The notes under the pieces: generated by a model
The model's database searches: none
Told to the model about the DNA's origin: nothing
The model's input: only the letters and a program-made list of their open reading frames with translations
DNA from: Seiridium cupressi
Taxonomy: Eukaryota > Ascomycota > Sordariomycetes > Amphisphaeriales > Sporocadaceae
Direction of reading: 5' to 3'
Assembly (NCBI GenBank): GCA_036674765.1
Contig: JARVKI010000001.1
Coordinates: 496,001-560,000 of the forward strand
Length of the DNA stretch: 64,000 nt
Part shown: positions 1-10,374 of the stretch, in pieces
How positions within the stretch are numbered: position 1 is the stretch's first letter
Layout: each line of letters begins with the position of its first letter
Program-made: the position numbers and the translations under genes

Positions 1-654
1 CTCATTTTCACATCAGTAGAATGAGTCGAAACTAAAGTACCATATCTGTTTTCTCAATTTGTTCCATGTGACATTGCATGCAACCAGTAACCTCGGCGCC
101 GTCATGTTGCAATGAGCTTGGGTCATGCCAATCAAACCTAGTTTGGCTGGCGACTAGTACCATGATACTCGGCCGTGCTAGGTGGAGAGTGACATCGTGT
201 GGCGGCCCCGAGAGTTCTTTGAGCAATTCACTACGCCGCCGCCGTTCCGGAGTTGGGTGCCAAGGTTCCGGCACAATTTCCTCCGCATCGTCGGTTTGAG
301 ATTTTCAAGATCGAGGCTACACTCAACTAGTAACAAGGAGTTGCAAACCAGGTATGGTGCTGACCGATATGTAACATCGTGTCATCCGGGGGTCACCCAC
401 GGCCAATCTTAGCCTGCAAAGGTGATCTAGCACCCAACTGTGTAGCATCAGGAATGCCCGTCACCTTTCGGTTGCGAGGTCTGGACTGACTTCAACAACA
501 GAATAGCTTCCTTTCAGGGCAGCTTACATTCCAGACGCCCGACAAGTGCGGGATTTTCAATAGTAGTAGCATCAGCTTGATAGAGTCTATCGTTGTGTCT
601 TTGGATTCGAGCGCTTGTCGTTCCCAGGATTGGTGTCCACGAGACATTCTAATT
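1..654. other. No gene recognised at window start
   Basis: I see no convincing gene here. The short open frames on both strands overlap each other, and none shows a family motif or a credible splice structure. The N-terminal two thirds of the xylanase relic that begins near 655 should lie here, but I cannot recognise it. It has either been deleted or decayed beyond reading. Confidence 0.5.
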
Positions 655-1111
655 CAAGTATAAGAACGCCGGCCAGACCCAGGGTCATATGACTGTCGGC
701 AGTGTTTCCCAGACAGATCTGGTTACCAACCTCAACGCATTCGCGGCCCTAGACGTTGAGGTAGCCTATACTGTGCTCGACATTAACACCGCGTCCCCCC
801 AGACATCAGGCACTCTCGTACAGCAGGCCAAGGATTACGCTAGTGCCGTCAACGCCTACAAGTCCGTATCTAAGTGTGTAGGTACTACGCAGTGGGGAGT
901 CGCAGATAAATACACATGTATCTTTGTAGGTGCTCCTCTCCCATAGGACAGCTCACTGAATAAGAAGCCAGCTTATATATCAGCTCTGAATGCTTGGAGA
1001 ATTGCCACTGCGGCACCAACTACGACGCTGACCACGACAACAACCTCCGGAGGGGGAAGTGGCTTTATAGTCGCCAAATGGGAATAATTCTTTTGAGCAA
1101 TTTGATCCGGT
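655..1111 (+). pseudogene. GH10 xylanase relic with decayed CBM1 (C-terminal part)
   Basis: This is the C-terminal fragment of a GH10 endo-beta-1,4-xylanase. The readable frame keeps a GH10-like stretch (LVTNLNAFAALDVEVAY) and then TVLDI, where a functional enzyme has TELD; the nucleophile Glu is therefore Val here. The frame is stopped by TAG at 944-946, where the family has Trp of LLWD. The same frame continues with SSLNKKPAY and ALNAWRIAT, then a Thr-rich linker. A CBM1-like cellulose-binding module follows at 1070-1111: VAKW then ten codons with stops at 1085, 1094 and 1103 that match the spacing of W-G-Q-C-G-G-x-G-W-S-G. No N-terminal half or start codon is visible. An intact GH10 gene without CBM1 lies about 9.3 kb downstream. 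The GH10 assignment is firm; the CBM1 reading rests on spacing plus partial identity. Confidence 0.85.
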
Positions 1112-3140
1112 ATCTCGGAAATAACCGAGACTGGTTGATTGAATCGGTGCTGTTGTCACTAAACTGAGTTATGATGCCACAAAGATGTACTCCAAATCAC
1201 TTCCGGCATACCTAGTTCTAGCCTTTGATTTAGTATTGTGAAGTACCTCGCAGCTACGCCAATGTCTTCTGAAAAGGTGTTGTTGTTGATCTGTCTAACG
1301 TCTGGGCAAACACGCCAGCGGGCCTGCCGCAACCTCCCGAAGGGTATGGGAAGTGACAAGCTCATATACAAGATGCCAAGCCATGCTGCAAGAGCTAACT
1401 ACTTCTTTGGCCTGAAATCGCGACACTTCGATACGTAGTCGCCGCCAGTCCACCAAATCGTCGTTCCTTTGCTTTGTCAGCGCAATACCGTATCCTTCCC
1501 TTTCTATCCTTGATAGTTCGCCACCGTACTTTCTTCCTCCCGGTCCCCGCCTCTTGGACTTGGTCGCTGGACGCCAGGCACGTCCCCTATCGCCGAAATA
1601 AAAACCTCGTAAGGAAAAACTCTCGTCGTTTGAACGGGTAATACGACGACCTCCGGCCGCGCCACGACGGAGCGTTCGAGCAACTCGACTTGTCGAGCGG
1701 TTCGAACGCGAATATCCAACCCTGGATATCGACGACTAGAAGTTCGACGATAACTTCCCGCAGAGGGTCACGTGCCGGCGCGCTCTTCTGAAAAGCTGTG
1801 ATTTTTGATGAGTCTTTTCGATAATTTCTAGGAACAAGAGCTTCTTTCTAATAGAATAGACCAAGGATGAATCATGCTCTTTTGTTTTCTCGACGCTGCC
1901 ACTGCTGTCTGGATGATCTAAATGTTGGGTTTATCCGAACCATGGAGTGAAGTCGATGGGCCTGGCTGAAAACACGCTCTTCGCCACCAGAAATCGCTCA
2001 CCGACGAGCAAGTTGCGCTGTTTTCAAGGCACCACCGAGCTGAGTCAATGGCCACAAGGCTGCTCCGAAGGGACAAACGACTCATGCTCTTCCGGACCTA
2101 TTCTGCTACCACATGGCTGAGTCCGTTCCATTTAGCATAGCAACAAGACTCGGATTGCGAGGGAACAAGGCATGGAGTCCATTTAGGGAAGGTTTTGCTT
2201 TGCGACATGATCTTTGACGAGACCCTGGTGGTTCTCAAGTCAACTGCATGAGTCAAAGAGCACAAGATGTCTGGCTACTCTTCTGGTATCTCGGTTCGCG
2301 TGCCAATAACGGTAGTATAAGGTTGTGACGACTCGAGTTGGTGCTGGTGTATGAAGAAATGAGGCCGATAGCCTTGCAAATCCGAGATTGCGTCCCCACG
2401 CCCTATGCTATTTGGTTGTGTGTTTTGGTCGTCGCAATATCTTAGAGGCTTGGTGGAATGTTGTTCGAATCGAGTGTCGAGCAACGAGCGGTTCGTCGGA
2501 GAATGGGAGGAGCAATTTGCGTAGTGGGGGTACTTCGAAGCCCATGGCTTGTCTGGATGGCTGCCAAAAGTGTAAATCAATGTCGCGATCATGCTTTTGT
2601 TCCCACAAAATTACTTCATCAAATCACAATGCATATTAAAGACGAAAAGCCTGAGATCACATCTCTCAGCAGGTGGGCAGAAGTTGTAGTTGGTTTAATG
2701 ACTGTCACGGTCGCCGACTGGATAGCTGCTGAACATACACGTCTCGCATCAGGTGGGACAGCGCCACCAGATAAACCCAGCACCTCAGTAGATTGGAAGC
2801 AAGAGAACCAGAGTTGTGTGCAAACGCTTGCATAACGACAGGCTTGGTAGCAGCACGCGCTGCAACACAGCGACGCATCAGGTGGGTGGCACGTTGATCA
2901 CGCGAATCCCAAACTTCATTCAATACCTTCTTCGCCTCGCTCCTCCAGGGAACGAGAGTGATGAAAGAAAAGAAGTCTCTTGCTGAGTAAATGTTTGCCA
3001 AAAATTCCCTACCCAGCCGAAGCCAAATAGGAGTGGTCATGTTATAGTTTTCAACTAGCAAAAACGCAGCCTCGGACGAATCCTCACTGGCATGCGTAAC
3101 GCCCGTGCACCAAGATAAAAAAGGAAGGAAAGAACGATCC
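1112..3140. other. Gene-poor spacer
   Basis: No supported gene. Open frames of 60-145 codons occur on both strands, but the longest (minus strand, 2705-3142) starts only at a TTG codon and shows no family motif. The stretch contains one copy of a dispersed repeat (about 1885-2075, listed separately). Confidence 0.5.
1885..2075 (+). repeat. Dispersed repeat, copy A
   Basis: This stretch is clearly related to about 57159-57348. Both start with TGTTT(T/C)CTCGA(C/T)GCTGCCACT. They share the block around 1971-2030 (GAACACG-like, CACCAGAAAT, CTCACCGA, GAGCAAGTT, CGCTGTTT, CAAGGC) and end in a weaker CAAGG-C/G-G-TCCGA block. In the best-matched core the differences are mostly C/T and G/A. Both copies read HQK(S/L)LTDEQV(A/T)LF in one frame, but I cannot assign that peptide to a transposase family. 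The ends of the full element are not visible, so this is probably part of an old mobile element. Confidence 0.7.
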
Positions 3141-3143
3141 AAG

Positions 3144-3290
3144 AGGCAGGGGGGCTCCTGCCTGCTTTTATAATCAGCGGTGGGTGCTGCCTAAATTCTG
3201 CCGGTGTCTAATTTTAGGCGGTGAGCAATCAAGCTCACCGCCCAGCTCCAGGCAGCGGTGGGGCTTGAACATATTTTATTCTAAAATTAG
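3144..3290. repeat. Hairpin-rich foldback block
   Basis: Several perfect inverted repeats are packed together. AGGCAGG (3144-3150) pairs with CCTGCCT (3157-3163). GGCGGTGAGC (3217-3226) pairs with GCTCACCGCC (3233-3242) over a 6-nt loop. GCTGCCT (3186-3192) pairs with AGGCAGC (3250-3256), enclosing that hairpin. CTAATTTTAG (3208-3217) pairs with CTAAAATTAG (3281-3290). AGCGGTGGG also occurs twice in direct orientation. A foldback or MITE-like mobile element is one explanation; no target-site duplication was found. Confidence 0.55.
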
Positions 3291-4404
3291 CTTTAAGGTT
3301 TTAAATGCTATTCAAGATATCAAAATTCGAATAATTTTCGAATAATATTCTTACAACGGTGTATTATGTAGCGAGGTGGAGTGACTTGGTTGCAGGTCTG
3401 GCAGGTGCTTTCCCAGCCAGCAGCACCCCTGGCAAGACACGGAATACGGAGCTAACTATAATGTACCTACTGTACTGTACCTTCCCATCGTTTATGGCCC
3501 AGCCGCTAACAATAGTAATACTTTAACAAACTAATGTAGTGATTCTATTTTCTCTCCCTGGCCACTTTCTTGTGTTGGGGTTTATCAAACTACAACTCGT
3601 TAACGATAAGAAACTTAGGTAGTTATTTGGTGTTCGCTTCATGTAGTCGCATCCGTTAGAGGCAAGGACGAATCTGTGCCGTCCATGCCGAGAGAAGTTA
3701 AAACGTTGGACAATCTCGAATCGTTTGCCCTGCGAGTAAAAGGGTATAAATCGGTTGCATGGTGAGGTGTACTTTTAAAGCGAGCCCCTGTAGAATAGAT
3801 GTTCTGTCGTGAGGAAGGCACGTACACATTGCAAATGACGCGTGTAAGGAGATCGATATACTTTCTGCCCCGATGTCACCACTTCGGCTTTTCAGCTACA
3901 ATATGCGGAACACCCGGGCTACTGGATTCATGACGACAGCAAAGTCGGGGTCGGTGTTATTGTTGGAGTTGGCTGGGACCTCATCCTCGACTTCTCCGCG
4001 TTACCCCAATCCCTCATGCTGACAATGCAGGTTTTCCACGGCTCATTAATGCTCCTCCAACCAGATCTGTGGCCCTGCAGGGGGATCCCGCGCTTCCCAA
4101 TTGGACGATCCGTGGTTCCCGGTCACGAACTGACGAGTATACCGGCTGCCGGGTATCTGCAAGTGCTAGTAACCCCTCAAAGTAAGCCAATGGCGAAAGG
4201 CTCTTGTTCCGTTTCGTTACATCAGTATCTCATTTCCTGTCTAGTGCAATCTGCCGGGTAAAATAGAAACACCCGGTTGTACTGTTGGCAGAATGAGCTC
4301 TTAAGTACGATGCCGGAACGGATTCGAAACTCGTTCACGAACGAGACCTTTTTGCTCTGTGCATAACCTGAGCCGAATCCGCAAACAGTCTTGTCAGTCT
4401 CAGC
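3291..4404. other. Intergenic, AT-rich at left
   Basis: No supported gene. The left part (about 3291-3350) is AT-rich and carries a short repeated TTCGAATAAT motif. The rest is the upstream region of the esterase gene that starts at 4405. I see no clear TATA box or regulator site close to that start. Confidence 0.5.
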
Positions 4405-5622
4405 ATGCTGTTCCTTCAACTTCTACTGGCAGTTGGTGCTGCTGCATCCTCATGCGACGCAGGCGAGCCAAGGGGTGTTGCGAATTTGATCTCGTTTGGT
4501 GACAGCTATACCGACGAGGGCCGTTTGGGCGCATACTACGCCAACAATGGCAGCGCTCCACCGCCGGGCACCTCCACAGCTGGCAGCAACTTCACGTCCA
4601 CTGGGGGTTATGCGTGGGGTCACTTTGCTTCCCAGCAGTTGGGTGCCAAGTACTACGATTATGCCGGTATGGACCTGTAGTATGAACAGGATATTTTCAC
4701 ATGGGAACTGACTGTCTGCCAGTAAGCGGAGCATTCTGCTCAAACGAGATATTCTCGCGGTTCCTAGCAGGCATAAATCGAACATTCCCTTCGGTTTTGG
4801 AGGACGAGATTCCTTCGTTCCTTGAGGACATCGCCTTTGTAGATGCCGCTACTGGTACCAACACATTCTACACTGACCGAGAATCCGACAATACCGTCTA
4901 TGCTCTTTGGATCGGAACGAACGACCTCGGGCTCGATGCGTTCCTGACGGACTCTCAAAAGCCTGGTTTAACCATCACTGACTTCGTCGACTGTATCTGG
5001 CAAGTATTCGACGCTATTTACAAGACCGGAGGCAGGCGCTTCGTGCTGCTCAACACTGCCTCCTTGGAGCACTCACCCCTATACGCTGCACCGCAGAATG
5101 GCGGCGTGGGTGATGACCATTACTGGACGGACAAGGCGACGTACAACATGACTGAGTATGAGCAGAAAATGAAGGAGTACACGACAAATGTCAATACTAT
5201 GTTTGACTATGGTGTACCAGTTGAGCTCAAGATCAAGTCGCGATGGCCGGATGCTTCAGTCACAATCTTCAATGTGCATCAGCTCATTCTTGACATCCGT
5301 GGCGAGCCTGAGAAATATCTTGATGCGCCAGCGAATGTGACAGGGCACTACTATTATTGCAGCGTAGATGGGTCCTATTGCACGACTTCCGAAAACCCGC
5401 CCTCTTCCTTCTTGTGGTACGTTTTCACTGATCTAGGCACGCAAGAGACGACACTGATTAATGTGTAGGTACGACGAACTACACCCCTCGGAAAGAGCTG
5501 GTAAGCACGTCAACTAAACTGAATTAAGAAGAGATATTAATGTAATTCCAGACCAAATCATTGCCGATGAGTTTGTTAGGGCAGTGTCTGGAAACTCGAC
5601 GTATGCTAGCTATTGGGAATAG
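4405..5622 (+). CDS. Secreted GDSL/SGNH esterase (CE16-like)
   Basis: This is a predicted secreted SGNH-hydrolase, probably an acetylesterase acting on plant polysaccharide side groups. Exons are 4405-4666, 4723-5416, 5469-5500 and 5552-5622, giving 352 aa; introns are 56, 52 and 51 nt and phases agree. A signal peptide (MLFLQLLLAVGAAAS) is followed by block I FGDSYTDEG with the nucleophile Ser34. WIGTND near residue 150 is block III, and YDELHPSE supplies the C-terminal Asp321/His324 pair. The length of about 350 aa and the block spacing resemble carbohydrate esterase family 16. The 32-nt third exon carries the catalytic Asp and His. Fold and catalytic residues are seen directly; the substrate is inferred. 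It could equally be a broader lipase/acylhydrolase. Confidence 0.88.
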
Positions 5623-6172
5623 ATTTTGGGTGCCTCCCACATGCGAAAAGTGGTAATGGCTTGCTGGCAATACCGTGGGAAAAGTTGGAGTAATGTGTAT
5701 ATAGTTAAGCCCTGTATAGTTGTCGCTGGTATCCTTCATAACTACACCTATACGAGCATTTCCACAGGAACATGGTCTTTTTCCACAAGCGTATTATTTT
5801 CAGCGATATTTATTCATCCTCAAATTTCTGGTTCGATGTATAGACGATTATTGTTACGAAAATAGTGACTCTGTGTGGCGACAAAACTTATATCTTGGAG
5901 CCGAAGCCCGATGTAGTAGTGGCCGAATGGGGATCAGCCAGATAGGGAAATATACCGCCCGCGAAGCTTGGCTGCGTCAGCGTACACCCTTACCTGAGTA
6001 TACCCGAAATCCGCATTGGCTTTTTCTTTTCTTTTTTACTTCCAATAGTAGGACCCTGGGGATATTCCCCATACTGGAATTTATTCTAATGTGTATTCGC
6101 TGAGATAACAGAGGAGATCTGGTAGTACTGTCTGGTAGACTTCCAAATTCCTAATATCGCTTCTGTCTATAA
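5623..6172. other. Intergenic between two convergent genes
   Basis: This 550-bp stretch separates the 3' ends of the esterase (plus) and the glycosyltransferase (minus). A frame at 5720-6103 is open for 127 codons but has no recognisable motif. No terminator-like or repeat structure is evident. Confidence 0.5.
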
Positions 6173-8155
6173 TCATTGATACCCAGGAATGGCCATACGA
6201 GCAATAAGCTCTGCCGCCACCTGGCGCCCAGGTCTGCTTCGTGCAGCTTGGCCAATACGTCTTGCGGTTTCGCGCATTTTCATACTCGCTTCTTTACTGT
6301 CTAGTACCTTGATGAACGCGTCTGTAAGATCACCAATGGTCCATTGCGGTACTGTCTGACGACACGCATAAATTCCAATGCCCAAGTCTTCAGCCAGTTG
6401 CGCGAAGTTATAGTGGTCTTCCCATAGAGGAATCACCACCTGAGGCACGCCCGCTCTGTGGACGTTTTAGTGGGATACCTTCCAATGCCTTCAATGATGG
6501 GAATGAACTCACACTACCGCCTCATTATAACTGCTTGAGCCTCCGTGGTGGATGGATGCCACCACATTTTCTGTCTCCAATAAGGAAAGTGTGTCGATTG
6601 GCAGCCACTTGAACACCTTCACTCGTTCTTGTTGGATGGCTTTTTTGAGGGGAAGGAGATAGGCATCACCAAACTCGGTATGCGGGGCCATTTTCCATAG
6701 GACTTGAATATCAAGAGCTTGAAGCAGGCCCTCGATGGCAAGTGCCATATCCCGTGCCCGTGCCTCGCTGTACTTGAACAGACTGCCTAAGTTTATGACA
6801 ACTGTGGGTGCTTTCTGCGTCCACTTTAACTCATCGAGAACAATTAGCTTGATGTACTGCCCAGTGTTCGAGACTCTCCGTGTGAGGACCCATGCTTGCA
6901 TTTGAGGAAGACGTATGAATCTGTTCTGTTATTGACGAGAACACTGCAAGTTGTATAAGGTGTGGAACACCGAGGGTACCTATGAAAGTATAGAAGTTTG
7001 GCTTTGGCTTACCTATCAATTCAGGCTGCTGTTCGACAGCCGGGGCGGAGTCGAGCAACAGTGCGCCGACGGCAGTCATGTTTGCCGGCAATTTCTCGAC
7101 CGGTAGGCCAGCGCCGGGGAGCGTCTGCGAGATGAACGGAACATTAGGGCGCAGATCCAACATTTCGATCGGTTTGACGCCCTTCTTCCGAAGATACGAG
7201 AGCGCATCCCGCGATAGCGGCGTGAAAAGCATATGGTATAATAATCTTAGATTGATATACATATTCTCCGGAATCTGGCGCCATGGGACTGGAAAAGTAA
7301 AACCCGTGCCCATACTATACGTTGCGAGTTAGCCTACAGGGATCCATAGTACTTGTGCAGAAGTGTCACTTACGCTGGATATTTCCAGAAACCAGCTCCG
7401 TATGGCTGAATGGGACCGGCGAGGTCAGCAAGCGCATTGGGACTCATGACTATGTGGAGTCTGTTCAGATGTCGGACCGCATCGAGACCAGGACGAAGCA
7501 AAAAGTCTAACACAACAACAGCCGGGTCGATCTGCTCCACCAATTCAATGACTTTCTGATAGATGGCGAAATGATCCTCGCCATTCCACGATATAACCAC
7601 AGCCTCCAGCTGCCTCGATAGGATGCCTGCACCTCGGGCTCCCGGGGGGTGGGAAATGCATTCATCAACGGACCGACCATCACAGCCCAGCTTGTGGTGG
7701 AGAGCGGTCAGCCGGTCTGGACCTGGTAGGCTGTGGAAGGTTATGTCATGGGCGGAAGGGGTCTTGGCGAGGGCGAAAGTTGATACTCTGGATATTTTAT
7801 CTGCCGCTGCAGGGAACGAAGCAATGTGTATCTTCAACTGCGGATGTGATTCCACGAGAGCCTGTATTGTGGCCAGTTGCACATTGATCTGTCCGGGCTC
7901 TGCGTGAGCAAGGAAGAGAACGGTGTTGTCTTGACCCCGGAGCAGCGGTGGATACTCGGTAGACGTGAGAACCCATTGCCAGGTTATGAAGACTGTTATC
8001 AGCGCCACGAGGATGGTCGTGATGATGACTGTACGACCCCTGTCTGCCCTGGCTTCTTGAGGCTTGATAATATGATATTGCTGTTTAGTGGGATATTCGC
8101 TGACTTCTGGAGCTAAGGCTTGGCACAGCCTATCTCTGTAGCGATACTCCATCAT
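6173..8155 (-). CDS. UDP-glycosyltransferase (GT1) with N-terminal membrane anchor
   Basis: This is a GT1 UDP-glycosyltransferase, expected to move a sugar from a UDP-sugar to a lipid or small molecule. Exons, in order of transcription, are 8155-7374, 7314-7013, about 6894-6513 and 6455-6173 (about 580 aa). The first ATG is at 8155; upstream in-frame codons are not ATG. A membrane segment (VIITTILVALITVFITWQW) lies near residues 42-62. The C-terminal donor-binding half has PTVVINLGSLF, VLWKMAP, FKWLPIDTLL-like text and HHGGSSSYNEA, followed across the last intron by AGVPQVVIPLWEDHYNFA. The exon 2/3 junction is uncertain: the donor is after 7013, but acceptors ending just before 6894 or 6873 both keep the frame. 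The acceptor substrate is unknown. Confidence 0.86.
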
Positions 8156-8913
8156 GGCGCTAGGACGATTGGATATGGTTGTGAACAAGATCGGCTATAG
8201 TGAACAAAGAAGCTATTCGCATCAGAAGTCAATAGTTGGCCATTCATCCTTCCAATCTGGAGGTCACAGCCTTCTTACACTTCTTAGCGCGCTGGCGGCC
8301 CCGTAGACCGCTTCTCGCGAGATCCTGTCAGCAACAAAAACCGTGTCTATTGGATGTTGCGTACGGCGGATCTTACTACACACGGTTTCCACTTAAATGG
8401 AATCGTCCAACCAGATTCGAAAGGGTTGAGATAAAGAGAGATGATCTTTATTTCTAGTTCGCACAACGTATTCTGCGATAATCCGACTTGAATCACATGT
8501 TAACCTGTATTGCGAGGAGCGGGCGTTGCCTAATGCAGCCACCCGTCTTATCGATCAGCACTGCGACGTAATACGAATCATTTGCGGGCAGTATAGCCTG
8601 TGGCTTACTTAGCTATGCCTTCGGCCTATTCTCTTGCCGGAATAGACTGGCTTTTTGCGTTGTGCAAGCACAGCTTGCTGGCCATCATGGCTGTTGCATC
8701 CCCGACGTAATCTCCTTTACGCATCTAGCCAGCTTCAGCTGGTCAGTCGATTGTTGGTCCCGTCCTCCTCCCCTTGTATCACCGCCCCACTCTGCTATAT
8801 CATAGGTTAGGTATATAGATCATGACTGTTGAGCTGTCTTCTCCGTCCTCTTCCGGCTATGACAAAATGCAGCTATGTTCCAAATTATATACCAACATCA
8901 ATCATGGACCTGG
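8156..8913. other. Intergenic upstream of the glycosyltransferase
   Basis: No gene is supported. This is the upstream region of the minus-strand glycosyltransferase and the left flank of the solo LTR. Open frames are short and unrelated to known families. Confidence 0.5.
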
Positions 8914-9123
8914 TGTCACGGGCTGCCCCGTGAAAGGAGGTGGTCTGTGCGTTGGTTGATGGAGGGTTTTAGTGGGGCGACGCGGCCTTAGGCCGCACGG
9001 GCCTGCTCCCATACAAAAACAGCTGGGAAGCTCCCAAAGCTTCCTCCTTCCTCGTCTGCTTTTTTAGTCAAAATATCACCCATACATTCAGCCTTGATCC
9101 TGAATAAAGTGTGATCCGTGACA
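8914..9123. mobile_element. Solo LTR of a retrotransposon with 5-bp target-site duplication
   Basis: This is a 210-bp element that begins TGTCACGG and ends CCGTGACA, so the termini are an 8-bp inverted repeat of the TG...CA type. It is flanked on both sides by CCTGG (8909-8913 and 9124-9128), a perfect 5-bp target-site duplication. Internally CACGGG/CCCGTG (8917-8932 region) and GCGGCCT/AGGCCGC (8982-8996) form hairpins, and GAATAAAG near the right end could serve as a polyadenylation signal. No internal retrotransposon genes are present, so this is a solo LTR left by LTR-LTR recombination. Perfect termini and duplication suggest fairly recent insertion. The Ty3 or Ty1 class cannot be decided. 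Confidence 0.9.
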
Positions 9124-10374
9124 CCTGGGACCTTTCTGACTTTGGGCCGCATCTATCAGCTTTTTCACCTATCGCAAGACCTTTTATTCTTTCTGCTCCT
9201 CAATCATCTCACTGAGATTGTAGGGGATCAAGCTTCAATTGACTCAAGTCGGCGGGTTTCTGTTGTTGGCCTAGCGAAGTGATGGCAACGGGCAAGACAA
9301 GCAGCAGTTTGGCGCAGCATATTCAGCGGTCAGTTTTGCCTCGCGATTGGCATGCCCGCTTTATCAGTCAGGGTCTACGTCCGTGTCGGCTGTTGGCGAG
9401 ATCATTAAGACCTAGGCACATATGGTGTGCGCCAGTGTATACCATCACTCTTACTAGTCTCCGGGGCATTACTTGGAATGCACAATGAATGTCTTAGGCA
9501 TGCATATAGATACCGACAATCATATAATGGTCTAGAGTAATAATACCGTAATTTATGTGCAGAGTGGACCAAATACCTAAAGCAGGGTTAAGTCTACTTG
9601 ATTAAACTAGAAACAACAAACTCGAGATATCAAGATAGGAAAAGTTTTGGTGTAACAACTTGTTTCTGTTTTTTTTTAACTTAATCTTACGGTTGCAATT
9701 CCTAGGTTAATAACCATAAGTCATCGCTAATAACTGGCATAATTGGAACCAACATAATATACAACATGATATAGGACTCGCCGGCAATATGTAAATCATG
9801 CATAATAGACCAGTCAAATCTCAATCCCGCCGCTTCACTGCAATGAGTACTTTTGCGAGTCGCTTGGAGTAATGGTATTCAAGAGGCCTAGTCCGCATAC
9901 CAGTTGGAGTTCAGGTACACCAAGGGACAAGTCGCAAAATTGGATTAATGGCAGATGTATGTACTCCGCACAAGGAGTAATATCGCATGCATTGCCAAGT
10001 GGCATTCGCTATTTACCCGGACCACGATCTTAATATTTAGCCGTAACCACGCCCTCGGCGTCATAGCCGAACTTCCTACCAGCGACGGAATCCGCAAGTT
10101 CTTATTCGCCAATGCCTTCCTCTTGTGCCTCGCGGTCGGACGGGTGTGGAAGACCCAAGCCATCGGAACCCTTCCATGATGACATTGCGCTTGGAGATCG
10201 TGGGTTATCGCTTCGGTTGGAGAATTGGAGTAATCGAGGAGGCGCCCACCCAATGGCCAGGGTCCTAGTGTAGCAGGGCCTATATCAGCCTGCCCTCCCA
10301 CTGCTTCTCGAGAAGGCTGGATGTAACAGAGGCGAAATTGCATTTTTCCAGCTGTGTACCTATATTGGAGCAAG
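9124..10374. other. Intergenic upstream of the GH10 xylanase
   Basis: No gene is supported. The part from about 9480 to 9800 is AT-rich. The right part is the promoter region of the xylanase gene and contains a GGCTAAA motif on the minus strand, listed separately. Confidence 0.5.
10036..10042 (-). promoter_or_regulatory. Candidate XlnR/Xyr1 site GGCTAAA
   Basis: TTTAGCC on the plus strand reads GGCTAAA on the minus strand, the published consensus of the fungal xylanolytic activator XlnR/Xyr1. It lies 333 bp upstream of the ATG of the intact GH10 xylanase. A 7-mer occurs often by chance, so only the position supports it. Confidence 0.35.

Noticed and set aside
2705..3142. 145-codon minus-strand frame next to the hairpin block
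   Set aside because: It starts at TTG and shows no transposase or other motif; kept only as spacer.
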